Positions 1 to 9,559 are shown, counted from the stretch's first letter. The stretch: DNA of 21,061 nt from Silene noctiflora (GCA_009801015.1 VHZZ01000089.1:20936-41996); one strand, 5' to 3'. The notes: generated from the letters alone by a model not told the origin. A program made the numbers and translations.

Positions 1-177
1 CAGTTTTCGCAATCAATCCTCCAACCCAATATTCTTCTTGTGACCTTTAGATAGATAGACTACCAACTTCCGACATAGAAAGTTACGTAGCGTCTGTGGA
101 TTTCGACCTCTATATACTACATTTATTTGTTGTGCTTAGGGTATTATTTTTGCATAGGGTACGACACCTATCAATTC
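1..177 (+). mobile_element. Possible Athila/Tat-type LTR end or leader fragment
   Basis: No coding signal is visible. The phrases GTCTGTGGATTTCGACCTC and GGTACGACACCTATCAA resemble the sequence usually found at the 3' end of the LTR and start of the leader of Athila/Tat-type Ty3/gypsy elements, just before a tRNA-Asp-type primer site. The primer site itself is not present, because the sequence changes near 178 into the pol gene of element A. This is a remembered family resemblance, not an alignment. Confidence 0.35.
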
Positions 178-466
178 TTTATGCACAACTATGTCCTTAA
201 TGAGATTGAGAGATGAGGTGGGTCAGATGGGGATTCATGTGATTCAAAAAGGGGATGCAAGAGGAGATTTGACAGTTGAGCCAAAGTTGTATGATGATAT
301 TCGGCAAAAGAAGGTTCTTGATTCTAAGATCCAGGAGTGGAGGGCTAGACTGGAGCAGGGGACGGTGTCTCGATTCTCTATTCATTCTGATGGGAGTGTT
401 CGATTTGATGGCAGGTGGTGTGTTCCTAAGGATGATGAGTTGAAGAAGTTGATTATGACTGAGGCT

Positions 467-605
467 CATTGTACGTTGTATTCAGTACATTCGGGTGGTG
501 ATAAGCTATATAAGGACTTAAAGAAGACCTTTTGGTGGCCTGGAATGAAGAGGGAGACAACAGAGTTCGTGGCTCGATGTTTGACTTGTCAGCGAGTGAA
601 GGGAG
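467..605 (+). pseudogene. Element A integrase zinc-binding (H2C2) domain
   Basis: The translation shows the HHCC pattern: AHCTLYSVHSGGDKLYKDLK, then FWWPGM, then CLTCQRVKG. This is the DNA-binding N-terminal finger of Ty3/gypsy integrases. Upstream, about 180-460, is the usual link from RNase H, containing MRLRDEVGQMGIHVI, which matches the equivalent stretch in element C (MRLKEEVGKMGIHMI). Fossil. Confidence 0.8.
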
Positions 606-639
606 AACAAAGCAGACCCAGTGTAAGATTCAGTCTCTT

Positions 640-1190
640 AAGGTACTGGAATGGAAGTGGGAATCTATTTCTATGGATTTCGTTGTGGACTTGCCGAGGA
701 CCGAGGACTTAGCAGGGCAACAATATAATTTTGGTGATTGTAGATCGACTGACGAAGTCAGATCATTTCATTCCAATGAAGGATACTTGGAGCAAGCTAC
801 AGTTAGCCAACGGGTATAAGAAGAATGTGGTGAGGCTGCATGGGGTACCAAAGGATATCGTGTCGGATCGGGATGCGAGATTTATTTCTCGGTTTTGGCA
901 GGAGTTGATGGGTACTACACTAAAAATGAGTACAACCTTTCATCCTGCGACAGATGGGCAGACAGAGAAGACGATCAAGACTTTGGAGGATATGTTAAGA
1001 GCATGTGTGATAGAATTCGGTGGTAGTTAGGAAGATAGGTTCGATTTGATCGAGTTTTCTTATAACAACAGCTACCATACGAGTATTGGGATGACACTTT
1101 TTAAGGCTTTGTATTGGAGGAGGTGTAGGAGCCCAGTTTGTTCGGACGACAGCGCTGAGGCAGTGGTTTTAGGACAACAAATGGTTCAGG
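640..1190 (+). pseudogene. Element A integrase catalytic core (rve domain)
   Basis: Recognisable core motifs in order are [60 protein letters not shown] and EFSYNNSYHTSIGM. These are the D, D and E blocks of the D,D-35-E integrase of Ty3/gypsy elements. This enzyme joins element cDNA to host DNA in the nucleus. The region is a fossil with several breaks. Confidence 0.85.
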
Positions 1191-1735
1191 ATATGGTTGA
1201 GCAAGTGAGGCTAATCCGGCAAAAGATGAATGCGGCTCAGGATCGACAAAAGAGTTATGCATACTTGCATCGTCGGGATATCGAGTTCCAAATCGGGGAT
1301 AAGGTTTTGCTGAAGGTGTCACCCATGAGTGGGGTGATGAGGTTTGGTAAGAAAGGGAAGTTAAGCCAGAAGTTCATTTTTTTAGTATGAGATCTTGAAT
1401 CGGGTAGGTGAAGTTGCATATCGTTTAGCTTTGCCACCAGCTTTGGATCAAGTGCATAATGCCTTTCATAAGTCTCAACTCTGGAAGTATGTGAGTGATC
1501 CTTCTCATGTGCTAGAAGTTGAGAACATCGAGTTGGATGAGTCCTTAACCTATGTGAAGGTGCCTAAGGAAGTCTTGGATCGCAAGGTTCGCAAGACTAG
1601 GAATGGAGAGATGGTGTTGCTAAGGTGTTGTGGTCTAACACAATGTAGAGGAAGTGACTAGGGAGGCAGAAGATGCCATGAAGGAGCGCTATCCTCATCT
1701 TTTTGAGCAGGTATGTTTGGTTACGGGAACGTAAC
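1191..1735 (+). pseudogene. Element A integrase C-terminus with chromodomain-like tail
   Basis: The stretch QDRQKSYAYLHRRDIEFQIG with KVLLKVSPMSGVMRFGKKGK is the integrase C-terminal (GPY/F) module. VAYRLALPPALDQVHNAFHK and SDPSHVLEVENIELDESLTY follow, as in Tekay chromoviruses. The last part, around 1660-1735, reads like the short chromodomain ending ...KERYPHLFEQV. In this family the chromodomain is thought to direct integration to heterochromatin. Fossil. Confidence 0.75.
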
Positions 1736-1942
1736 CTTGTTTCTTTAAGGGGGGTAGGAGATGATCGCATGAGTTTTACATAATTTTTGTGCAGTTTTGG
1801 TCGAGTCTTAAGAATGTTTTCGGTTCGCTAGTGTCATGTTTTGAGTTTTATGTTGAGTTGTAGATAGTTGGTTGTGTAGTTTTGAGTATGTGGAGTTTTG
1901 TTTTCGGTTCGGTTTTGAACTTCGGGGAAGAAGTTCGTTTTT
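1736..1942 (+). other. Element A 3' untranslated stretch before the polypurine tract
   Basis: There are no coding features. The stretch is G/T-rich, with repeated TTCGGTT/GAGTTTTG phrases, and links the end of pol to the polypurine tract. Confidence 0.5.
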
Positions 1943-1954
1943 AAGGAGGGAAGA
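1943..1954 (+). promoter_or_regulatory. Polypurine tract of element A
   Basis: AAGGAGGGAAGA lies one base before TGTAATACACC, the LTR start. A purine run directly 5' of the 3' LTR is the plus-strand primer of LTR retrotransposons. Its position and orientation agree with the pol gene. Confidence 0.8.
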
Positions 1955-1987
1955 CTGTAATACACCGTGTTTTTTTTTATCTTTGAG

Positions 1988-2131
1988 TACTCTGTCGAGT
2001 AGAGGGTACTTTATCGAGTAAGTAAGAATCAGAGTCTAACAGTGTTCCGCTCGTTAGGTACTCGACCGAGTTGAGCCAACTCGATCGAGTAGGCCGTAAT
2101 CGATCGAGTACGTTAGTTACTCGATCAAGTA
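1988..2131 (+). repeat. Palindrome array 1 (LTR A), six units
   Basis: Units of the near-palindrome TACTCGRYCGAGTA start at 1988, 2007, 2059, 2079, 2098 and 2118. Steps are 19, 52, 20, 19 and 20 bp. The bases between units are unrelated, so this is not a simple tandem repeat. The array lies about 30-175 bp inside the LTR, upstream of a TATA-like sequence. Confidence 0.85.
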
Positions 2132-2186
2132 GCTTCGAGTTACGGGTTTTATCCGGTTTGATTTAAAGTAAAAGGGGAGAAGTTAT

Positions 2187-2196
2187 TTTATATTAT
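2187..2196 (+). promoter_or_regulatory. TATA-like box in LTR A
   Basis: TTTATATTAT lies 56 bp downstream of the last palindrome. Pyrimidine-rich leader-like sequence follows (TTTACTCTCCCTTTTTACTC). This is the likely core promoter of the element, judged by position only. Confidence 0.45.
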
Positions 2197-2649
2197 CAAT
2201 GCATCTTCATATCAGTTTTTACTTTTACTTTACAAACTTTCACATTTTTCAACAAAAACTAGATTTACTCTCCCTTTTTACTCTCAAATCAAGGCGTCCG
2301 TTCATCGTATTTTGGGGCTTTTGATATAGTTGCGTTCATCGTGTCGTGGGTAAGACTCTTGCACCAATTTTATGTTAATTATATTATGTCGGTTAAACCC
2401 CAATTGGGTAAATTGGGGGTTTTGTGTTTAATTGTTGTATTGTTTGTGATTTGAATGTTTAATTGTATAGGAGGTGACTTCAAAGAGGAGATATTTTGAG
2501 TTTGCTTGCGCTAGCTTCATGACATCCACTCCAGGTAGGGTTTCCCTACTCAGTTATTGTATATGTGATTGTGACGATGTGTATATGAGTATGATTGAGA
2601 TATTGGTTAATTTACTGTGTTGGCATGATTATTGTTATAGTTGTGTTTG

Positions 2650-2850
2650 ATGTATGTGGTTCGCGAGGTGCGCCCTCGGCTGAGTGGAGTCCATTTGCGG
2701 GAATGGCTTCACACCCATGTTCGCCCCTTGTGGTTCCCGTCACAAGGAGGACGTGCACATTAAGGATCATGGGTTTTACGCTCTATGATGTGAGCGGGGA
2801 TTAGGTGGTAAAGGCTGTGGTCCCCACTGGCAGGGCTACACACTTGGTGT
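2650..2850 (+). repeat. Conserved LTR block with hairpin, LTR A copy
   Basis: This block matches 5725-5915 of LTR B in inverse orientation along nearly its whole length, by eye about 80-85 percent. It includes GAGGTGCGCCCTCGGCTGAG, a hairpin CCTTGTG...CACAAGG at 2724-2750, then ACGTGCACAT at 2751-2760. Confidence 0.8.
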
Positions 2851-3300
2851 GGAGTCAAATGTATGGTGTTGGTGATGTTGGAGAAGTATGATGTGGTATT
2901 ATGATTGCTTTATTGTGTTATGCAGTAACTAACCCCATTATGTGTTTGTATCTGTTATGATCCATTCGGGGGTGGTGAGCAGTTGATTGCCAGGTATAGC
3001 TTGGACTATTCGCGGGTTGCTGGGGATGGAGTCATCACTGAGTTGTGTAGCTAGTTTCCACTGGGTCTCATGGTAGTTTGATTTCAGTACTTTTGGTTTT
3101 TGGTTTTGTATTCTGTTTTGAGACAGTTGTACCTCACTTAGAGGAATTTTGGTTTGGAATTTGTATCACTTAAACTTTAATCTTAAATGTTGTTTCTTAA
3201 TGGTTTCTTTTGATCTATTGTACCTCGGGTAACCTAGATGGTAACACATTTATATGCTAAGATGGTCCTGGTAAGGCACCTTGGTATATGGGGGTTTTAA

Positions 3301-3561
3301 ATCCATCCCCAAGACCTCAAAGATATGACGCACATCTATCTCAATACCCAGAGTCTCCAATATCTCCGTATCTATGCACCTTGTGGGCTTCAAGGTGCGG
3401 CTCAACAAGGTCACAAAAGCCTCTCTCTGCTCAAAGTCGCGGAAAACAACCATCGGGTACTGAGGTACCGACGGAACCACGGGTCCACTACTCCCCTCTT
3501 CGACCTCCCGTGTTGCCCTTCTCATCTTGCTTGATTGACGGGTAGCAACATTCCTCGACAT
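3301..3561 (-). pseudogene. Element B gag-like / ATHILA ORF1-like fragment
   Basis: The ORF opens with MSRNVATRQSSKMRRATR, a basic start, then VPQYPMVVFRDFEQREAF and SRTLKPTRCIDTEILETLGI. The pattern LKPTR-D-LGI-RH resembles the ORF1/gag-like proteins of Athila-type and related plant retrotransposons. That assignment rests on memory and is uncertain. The start ATG follows directly on TTGCTACAG, a good 3' splice site. The 3' part is missing because LTR A begins there. It could instead be an extra ORF carried by the element. Confidence 0.45.
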
Positions 3562-4231
3562 CTGTAGCAATGTGGTTAGCCAAACATCAGGTTTTACAAA
3601 CCAAAAGTGGAGTTTCAAATGTAGTATATACTCAAAACAACGCTTAAGACGAGTTTCCTTTTGTAAAATATGCAAATCGTAACCGATAAGCTCTACTAAC
3701 CCTCCATATTACTATTTTTATCAAAATCAATTAGCATGGGTTAAATCCGGATACAAAATCCCAATTAAAGCTTTATCAAAACCGAAATCCAAGGTTTGAG
3801 AAAAATTCCTAACGAAATCTGGGTAAGTTTTACCAAATGGAAGTTTAAAATACCAATTATTGCAAAGAGAAATGAACAAAATCCCTAACTTCTACACTTA
3901 AAGGATGCAGCTTTTAAGATGACTTTTCCGGTGAGATTGGCCAACATCAAGTGGTAAACGTAATAATATCAACATCAATGACTATTTTTCAACCTCTAAA
4001 GATGATTTAGGATGACAAAAATCGAAATTTCGGGTCAAACCCTAGAAATTCCGAGTTAATTGTTACAAAATTTCAAGCTAAATTTGTAGTTTCTAGCATC
4101 AATTAGCAAAGATCCAAGGTATTTCCAACACAATCCAACAACTATAATACAATGTTTAAGCTAAAATCGAAATTTACATAACTCATATTTATCAATTTGT
4201 TCCAATATCAAAAGAGGAAATTAGAAATTAC
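3562..4231 (-). other. Candidate leader intron of element B
   Basis: On the - strand, CAAGGTAATTTC at 4231 looks like a 5' splice site and TTGCTACAG at 3562 a 3' splice site, ending exactly at the ORF's ATG. The 670 bp between are AT-rich and hold no long ORF. Spliced leaders are known in some plant LTR elements; here it is an inference from the two sites. Confidence 0.4.
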
Positions 4232-4390
4232 CTTGATTAAGTTTGAAAATCGATTCAAAGGAGGTGAACTAGAGAAATTGGAAGTACAAGAACACAAAAT
4301 CACCAAACCTTGTAGTAGAAAATAAGGTTTTTGAGAGAGTTTGAAGGTATATAGAAGAAGTAAGTGGAGAAGAATGAAAAATAAGTAAGT

Positions 4391-4396
4391 TATAAA
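4391..4396 (-). promoter_or_regulatory. TATA-like box in element B leader
   Basis: TTATAACT on the - strand lies 39 bp downstream of palindrome array 2. Pyrimidine-rich sequence (TTCATTCTTCTCCACTTAC) follows, as in a transcribed leader. Confidence 0.35.
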
Positions 4397-4434
4397 ACTC
4401 GATATACGAAGGATCCAATTTTCTGATTCAGCGA

Positions 4435-4621
4435 TACTCGATCGAGCTTCTGGGGTACTCAGTCGAGTAACCTCTACTCGATCGAGTTAAGGGCGCTCGA
4501 TCGAGTACTTAAGAAATAATATAATCTCCAGTTTTGTTAATTAAAGATACTCGGTTGAGTGCTCACGTACTCGGTCGAGTTAAGTCCACTCAGTCGAGTT
4601 ACCCTTGTACTCGGTCGAGTC
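4435..4621 (-). repeat. Palindrome array 2 (element B leader), eight units
   Basis: Units of YACTCGRTCGAGTN start at 4435, 4456, 4475, 4495, 4548, 4568, 4587 and 4608. Steps are 21, 19, 20, 53, 20, 19 and 21 bp: two blocks of four. The array lies between the primer site and the gag-like ORF, not in an LTR. Confidence 0.85.
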
Positions 4622-5267
4622 AGCCAAAAACGAGCAGCGACTTATTATTATGTATGGTCATTCCTGCAAAACAACGATTCGTTCGGAGTCTAAGGTGTAC
4701 CTAAAACTCGTCACTAGTCATTCCTAAATCAGCACCATTAACTATCATCACCGAACATATAATAAAACATCAAAACAACATTACCATACTTACTTTATCT
4801 CATACACGATCATATACGATTCTATTAGACACAACGATATTTTATCCAACTCACATGGTATCCATTATACAACCACAACATGCCCATGTCCGTCATCGCA
4901 TACCACAACACATACTCTGGTTATCCAATATAATTATACACATACATCTCATACAATCTACTCGTTCCATCCACATACTTGCATTTACAAAATTAAAAGC
5001 AATCCAGCACCATACACGTCGCCCAAACCACCTAACCTACTTTGACACGCATAACCTACACATAACATACATATTCATACAATTTCCCAACTCAACATCC
5101 CCATTCGTAGTGGCTGGCTTAAGCATATTGGGGCCAGGAATTTGGAATGATGGCGTCTTCCCGCCCAAAATCAATGTCAAAGGGGTTCCCAACCTACATA
5201 CACCAGGTTCATTTTATTTGACTCTCTACGTTCATTGGGTTATATGGTTACAGGTTCCAAAATCGTC
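4622..5267 (-). other. Untranslated leader of element B
   Basis: This is AT- and CA-rich sequence with many CATAC/ACATAC phrases and no coding signal. Near the primer site, GTTCATTTTATTTGAC (5209-5224) also occurs in the leader of element C (11407-11422), so the two leaders share ancestry. The long + strand reading frame here (4855-5274) is not supported by any known domain. Confidence 0.5.
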
Positions 5268-5279
5268 GCTCTGATACCA
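5268..5279 (-). promoter_or_regulatory. Primer binding site of element B (initiator tRNA-Met)
   Basis: On the - strand it reads TGGTATCAGAGC, the exact complement of the 3' end of plant initiator tRNA-Met, three bases after the LTR end. It proves the orientation of B and fixes the LTR edge at about 5283. Confidence 0.9.
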
Positions 5280-5724
5280 CTTTTTAACACTCCCACCTAC
5301 TAAGGAGCCTTAGCCAGACCTTCCCTAACAGATACGGGCGTTACTATCTCAGTTGCCTGAGGATGAGTATATCATAACGTCGATAAAAGAACATTTAAAG
5401 ACAGTTACAAGTTAAACTCATTACAAAAGGAATTACATATGATACATCTACTCAACTACGTTGAGACTCCACATGCCAAATTCAGTGAAAGAGGCGTCCC
5501 TCCAAAGCATCCAGACAACCATATCAAAACCTGCAAAGGCAGACTGCTCACCAAAAGGATCATCGCAGACACACAACAAGAAGAAGACAAACAACACCAC
5601 ACAAGGTCAGTAATTGAAGATAAATGCACAGACAAAACATAAACAAGCATAACTCCAACACATTTACATCTCCGTACATTTGACTAATACCGTTGTGTTG
5701 TCCTTCCGGGTTACCAGTCGCAAC

Positions 5725-5915
5725 CGGTAACCCACATCGCCAGTGGGGACCGCAGCCTTACCACCTAAGCCCCGCTAAAAAACATAGAGCGATAATCCAT
5801 TGACCATTAATGTGCACATCCCTCTTTGTGACGGGAACCACAAGGGGCGGAACAAGGGCGTGAAGCCATTCCCGAAGATGACTCCACTCAGCCGAGGGCG
5901 CACCTCGCGAACCAT
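5725..5915 (-). repeat. Conserved LTR block with hairpin, LTR B copy
   Basis: This is the inverse-orientation partner of 2650-2850. It contains the hairpin CCTCTTTGTG...CACAAGGGG (5821-5846) beside ATGTGCACAT (5810-5819), and the flanking phrase GAGGTGCGCCCTCGGCTGAG on the - strand. Confidence 0.8.
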
Positions 5916-6301
5916 ACACAAACAGAATATCACATCATCTATATCTTTAAACATCATACACAACATAAATCAACATTAATGAGTAAGAAAACCTACCTTC
6001 AGCGATTTGCTACTAGCATCATGATCCTATGACTGTAAAACTTCCATCTACAACACCTAAAAATAAGGACATACTCTCATTACCAAAAGCCATAACCTGA
6101 CTAACTCGAGGGTGACGGTGATGATGATGACTTACCTAAGCCCGACATACCGGCGATAAGACCGCAACCCGACTCGAGACTACATCTCCATGATAACTCC
6201 CAAGGTGAAGGACTAGAGAAATGGGCGATGGTGAGGGAGTGTCGTCGATCTAGGTTTAGAGAAAAAGGTTTGGGAAAACTGATTTGGTTTACAATCTCGC
6301 G

Positions 6302-6313
6302 ATATAAATATTA
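6302..6313 (-). promoter_or_regulatory. TATA-like box in LTR B
   Basis: The - strand reads ATAATATTTATATC 18 bp downstream of the last palindrome of array 3. It is in the same relative place as in LTR A. Support is by position only. Confidence 0.45.
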
Positions 6314-6330
6314 TAACGCTGAACCACCCG

Positions 6331-6423
6331 CACTCGATCGAGTGTCAACTTACTCGATCGAGTTACCCCTACTCGATCGAGTAAATAGACTACTCGATCG
6401 AGTAGCCCGAGCTAGATCAAGTC
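6331..6423 (-). repeat. Palindrome array 3 (LTR B), four clear units and one degenerate
   Basis: Units start at 6331, 6351, 6370, 6391 and, degenerate, about 6410. Steps are 20, 19, 21 and about 19 bp. The central units are perfect 14-bp palindromes (TACTCGATCGAGTA). These are the best-preserved copies in the window. Confidence 0.9.
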
Positions 6424-6526
6424 CCACAACTCCCAAGGCTGCTAAGTCATCAAGGTCCGCTCTATCAAAGGTTCCGACGGTCAAACACAGGTGTAAGGGC
6501 AGTCAACGGGTCCCTAAAAGGTTACA

Positions 6527-7215
6527 ATTTCTTGGATCATTTGATGTCCCAAAAATATGGCCTCGATACTATCATCCCAACATATCGGACTCCGACATTT
6601 CCTCCAATACAAGGCCTCAAAAGGGGTCATGCCTATACTTGCATGATGGCTATTATTGTATGAGAATTCGATCAAGTCTAACCTCTCTTCCCAAGTGCCC
6701 CCGAATTCTATTACACACACCCTCAACATGTCTTCAAGGGTTTTGATAGTCCTCTCGGTTTGTCCATCCGTTGCTGGGTGGAACGCCGTACTCATTTTCA
6801 ACTTGGTACCCAACGAGTTTTGCATTTTTTGCCAAAACCTAGAAATGAACCTAGAGGCACGGTCCGTCATGATGTCCTTGGGGATCCCATGTAGCTTCAC
6901 CACATTCTTCCGGTAAGCATTCGCTAGCTCCAACTTGCTCCAAGTATCCTTCATCGGTATGAAATGCACGGACTTGGTTAGCCTATCCACTATCACCCAA
7001 ATCATATTATTCCCTTTCTGAGTTCTTGGTAACCCCACAATGATTCCATTGATATGGACTCCCACTTCCATTCCGGCACATCATGAGGTTTCACCTTACC
7101 TTGTGGCCTCTTGTGCTCTCCTTTCACCCTTTGGCATGTCAAACACTTGGCCACAAATTCCGCCACTTCCCTATTCATGTTGGACGACCAAAATTTCTCC
7201 TTCAAGTCCTTGAAT
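6527..7215 (-). pseudogene. Element C integrase (zinc-binding domain and core)
   Basis: Motifs are [55 protein letters not shown] and EFSYNNSHHASIGMTPFEAL, closely parallel to element A. This D,D-35-E integrase stops at LTR B, where B inserted. Fossil. Confidence 0.85.
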
Positions 7216-7381
7216 AGCTTGTCACCACCCGGATGTACTGATTATGGTGTACTATGGGCCTCCTCCATAATTATCCTCTTAAGTTCCTCATCCTTTGGCA
7301 TGCACCATCTCCCTTTGAATCTAACGCTTCCGTCCCCATGCAACTCAAACCTTGAATTTTTGTGTCGGTCCCTTGCTTTTC

Positions 7382-7905
7382 TCATATTTCTTCATACAAT
7401 TCGGGCTCTAGAGTCAAGTCCTCAATTGCATCCGCCTTCCAAATCATGTGAATCCCCATTTTGCCTACTTCCTCCTTGAGTCGCATCATTGACAAGACGG
7501 TACATAAGGAGTGTACCGACTTCCTACTCAATGCATCGGCCACCACATTGGCCTTTCCCTCATGATACACAATATCCATGTCGCAGTCTCCAATGAGCAG
7601 CTATATCCATCTCCTTTGCCTCATATTCAACTCCTTTTGGGTGTAGATGTACTTCAAACTCTTGTGGTCGGAAAACACGTTAAAGGTCGCTCCATAAAGA
7701 TAGTCCCTTCATATTTTCAAGGAAAAGAATATGGCTCCAAGCTCTAGGTCATGTGTTAGGTAGTTCTCCTCATATTGTTTCAATTTTTACAACGCATAGG
7801 CTATCACCCTCCCATTTTGCATGAGTATACATCCTAACCAATTCTTGGAAGCGTCAGTGTACACTTCAAAGTTATCACTCCCTTCCGGCAAGGCTAGGAT
7901 CGAGG
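7382..7905 (-). pseudogene. Element C RNase H and connection region
   Basis: The - strand shows YTDAS-type RNase H phrases near 7860, SDHKSLKYI-type sequence near 7650, and VYHEGKANVVADALSRKS near 7500-7570, the usual C-terminal end of Ty3/gypsy RNase H. A linker containing MRLKEEVGKMGIHMI follows, leading to the integrase finger. Fossil. Confidence 0.75.
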
Positions 7906-7923
7906 TCGTGTTTAGACACTCTT

Positions 7924-8760
7924 TTAGAGTTGAGAAACCGTCTCACAACTCCCATCCCATTTGAAGTTATTCTCCTTCCTCATCAATGCCGTCAAAGGCC
8001 TAGCGATCTTTGAGAAGTCCTTCACAAACCTTCGGTAATATCTGGCTAAACCAAGGAAGCTTCGAATCTCCGTAACATTCTTAGGTGCCTCCGACTTGGA
8101 CACGACTTTAATCTGGGTCGGGTCAACGGATACCCATTCCTTCGACACTACATGTCTTAGGAATGCCACATTTTCCAACCAAAACTCGCACTTACTAAGT
8201 TTTTCATACAATTGATGATCCCTTAAAGTTTGCAACACGACCCTCAAATGCTCCTCATGCTCCTCCATATTCTTTGAGTACACTAAGATGTCGTCAATGA
8301 ACACCACTACAAACTTGTCTAGGAAAGGACTAAACACCCTATTCATGAGGTCCATGAACACCGTCGGGGCGTCAGTCAATCCAAAAGGAATAACTACAAA
8401 TTCAAAGTGTCCATACGTTGACCTAAAGGCGGTCTTTGGTATGTCTTCTTCCTTAATCTTCAATTGATGGTAGCCCGATCTCAAATTGATCTTTGAAAAC
8501 ACACCGGCCCCACTTAATTAGTAAAAGAAGTCATCAATTATTGGTATTGGATACGTATTCTTGATGGTAACATTGTTCAAATCCCGATAGTCAATACACA
8601 ACCTCAAACTCACACCCTTCTTCTTTACGAATAGGACCGGTGCACCCCACGGTGACACGCTCGGCCTAATGTATCCTTTTTCCTCCTATTCGCGTAGTTA
8701 CTTCTTTAATTCCTCCAATTCTTTTGGACCCATACGGTACGGGGGCTTAGAGATTGGCCC
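7924..8760 (-). pseudogene. Element C reverse transcriptase
   Basis: Motifs in order are PPYRMGPKELEELKK, a CIDYRDLN-type block near 8600, [48 protein letters not shown] (catalytic block), and [20 protein letters not shown]. The order is diagnostic of Ty3/gypsy reverse transcriptase, which copies the element RNA into cDNA in the particle. Fossil with several breaks. Confidence 0.9.
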
Positions 8761-9450
8761 TGCCCCCGGTTTCAAGTCCACGCCAAACTCCACTTCTCTT
8801 TGAGTAGGTAACCCGGGCAATTCCTCCGGAAATACATCCGCATACTCCCTCACTACCGGGATGTTTTGGGCTTGCAGTCGCTCCACACTCCTGTCCCAAA
8901 CTTGGCACAATATCATTGGAGAACCCTTCTTCAAACATGACTTTAAGGTCATCATCGAAATAAGTTTCACCTTGGGTTTGACTAGATATCCCTTGTATGA
9001 CACCCTAACACCTCTAGGTTCTTTCAAACCAAGCTTCTTTTGGTGACAATCTATGTTGGCCCTATGTTTACTTAGTCAATCCATTCCCAAGATTACTTCA
9101 AACCTCTCCAAAGGAAACTCGAAAAGGTCAACCAGAAAATTCACTCCCCCTATCATAACCGACAATCTTTTGTACAATTTCGAACATACTATTGACTCAC
9201 CCGAAGGCAATAACACGTCATCCTTCACCGACTCACACTCCCCCAAACCTAAGGTCAAAAAATGGTTTCTAGATACAAAAGAATAGGAAGCTCCCGAGTA
9301 AAATAAGGTAAAAGAAGGTTGAGAATTGATAAGAAATGTACCGGAGACCACATGAGCATCTTCGTCGGTGTTCTTTTTCCCTACGGCGAAGAGTTTCCAG
9401 CTTGAATTTGGCACCCCTTGAACGGTACTAGCCGATGTAGTAGGCCTTGT
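8761..9450 (-). pseudogene. Element C aspartic protease and protease-RT linker
   Basis: SGTFLINSQPSFTLFYSGAS, SFVSRNHFLTLGL and FPLERFEVILGMD form the retropepsin-like region of Ty3/gypsy polyproteins. The typical linker VVREYADVFPEELPGLPTQR leads into RT. In the family this protease cuts Gag-Pol. Fossil. Confidence 0.75.
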
Positions 9451-9559
9451 TTCCGTTGCTTGGCTTGCATTGTAATTGCTTCTTTGGGATTGAGCTCCAC
9501 GGTTATAGCCTCCACGTCCACAACCACCATTTAAAGAAGAGTTGGGATGGCGAATGTTG

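Larger units (their letters stand above)
178..3300 (+). mobile_element. Element A: 3' part of a Tekay-like Ty3/gypsy chromovirus, broken
   Basis: The order is end of RNase H, zinc-binding H2C2 domain, integrase core, chromodomain-type tail, polypurine tract and one LTR, all on the + strand. Gag, protease and reverse transcriptase are absent because the copy stops near 178. The protein resembles plant Tekay/Del chromoviruses. It is a fossil with several breaks in its coding part. The right end abuts the interior of element B, which is on the other strand, so A most likely inserted into B. Confidence 0.8.
1956..3300 (+). repeat. 3' LTR of element A (about 1.35 kb)
   Basis: It starts with TGTAATACACC directly after the polypurine tract. 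Its end is placed near 3300 because the last 40 bases (AAGGCACCTTGGTATATGGG followed by GGTTTTAA) align by eye with the inner end of LTR B next to B's primer site. Parts in order are a palindrome array (1988-2131), a TATA-like stretch (2187-2196), a leader with CT-rich tract, a possible 5' splice site (GTAAGACT, about 2350), and a block shared with LTR B (2650-2850). Only one A LTR is in the window, so its age cannot be taken from LTR divergence. Confidence 0.75.
3301..6526 (-). mobile_element. Element B: 5' part of an LTR retrotransposon, broken
   Basis: Reading on the - strand the parts are a 5' LTR (6526 to 5283), a perfect initiator-Met primer site (5279 to 5268), a long leader with its own palindrome array, a possible leader intron, and the start of a gag-like ORF cut off at 3301 by LTR A. 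Pol is not in the window. The LTR right edge sits inside the integrase of element C, so B inserted into C. Its LTR is related to that of A, but the ORF looks unlike a Tekay gag. Fossil. Confidence 0.7.
5283..6526 (-). repeat. 5' LTR of element B (about 1.24 kb)
   Basis: On the - strand it starts TGTAACCTTTTAGGGACCC at 6526 and ends GGGAGTGTTAAA at 5283, beside the primer site. The right edge falls where element C's integrase stops. Parts in order are a palindrome array (6423-6331), a TATA-like stretch, a leader, a possible 5' splice site CTTAGGTAAG near 6135, and the hairpin block shared with LTR A. Age cannot be dated because the partner LTR is not in the window. Confidence 0.8.

Noticed and set aside
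1988-2131. CRISPR-like array
   Set aside because: The repeats are short palindromes with roughly 6-bp gaps in an LTR of a plant element. There are no spacers of normal length and no cas genes.
4855-5274. 139-residue + strand reading frame
   Set aside because: It lies antisense in the leader of element B and is made of His/Thr/Ile-rich sequence from CATAC phrases. It overlaps the primer site and has no recognisable domain.
5283-6526. LTR B as the 3' LTR of element C
   Set aside because: C's integrase stops in the middle of the domain at 6527 and a perfect primer site lies on the far side of the LTR, so it is the 5' LTR of another element.
6228-6746. 172-residue + strand reading frame
   Set aside because: It runs through the palindrome array and LTR B and on into the antisense of element C integrase, so it is a chance frame.
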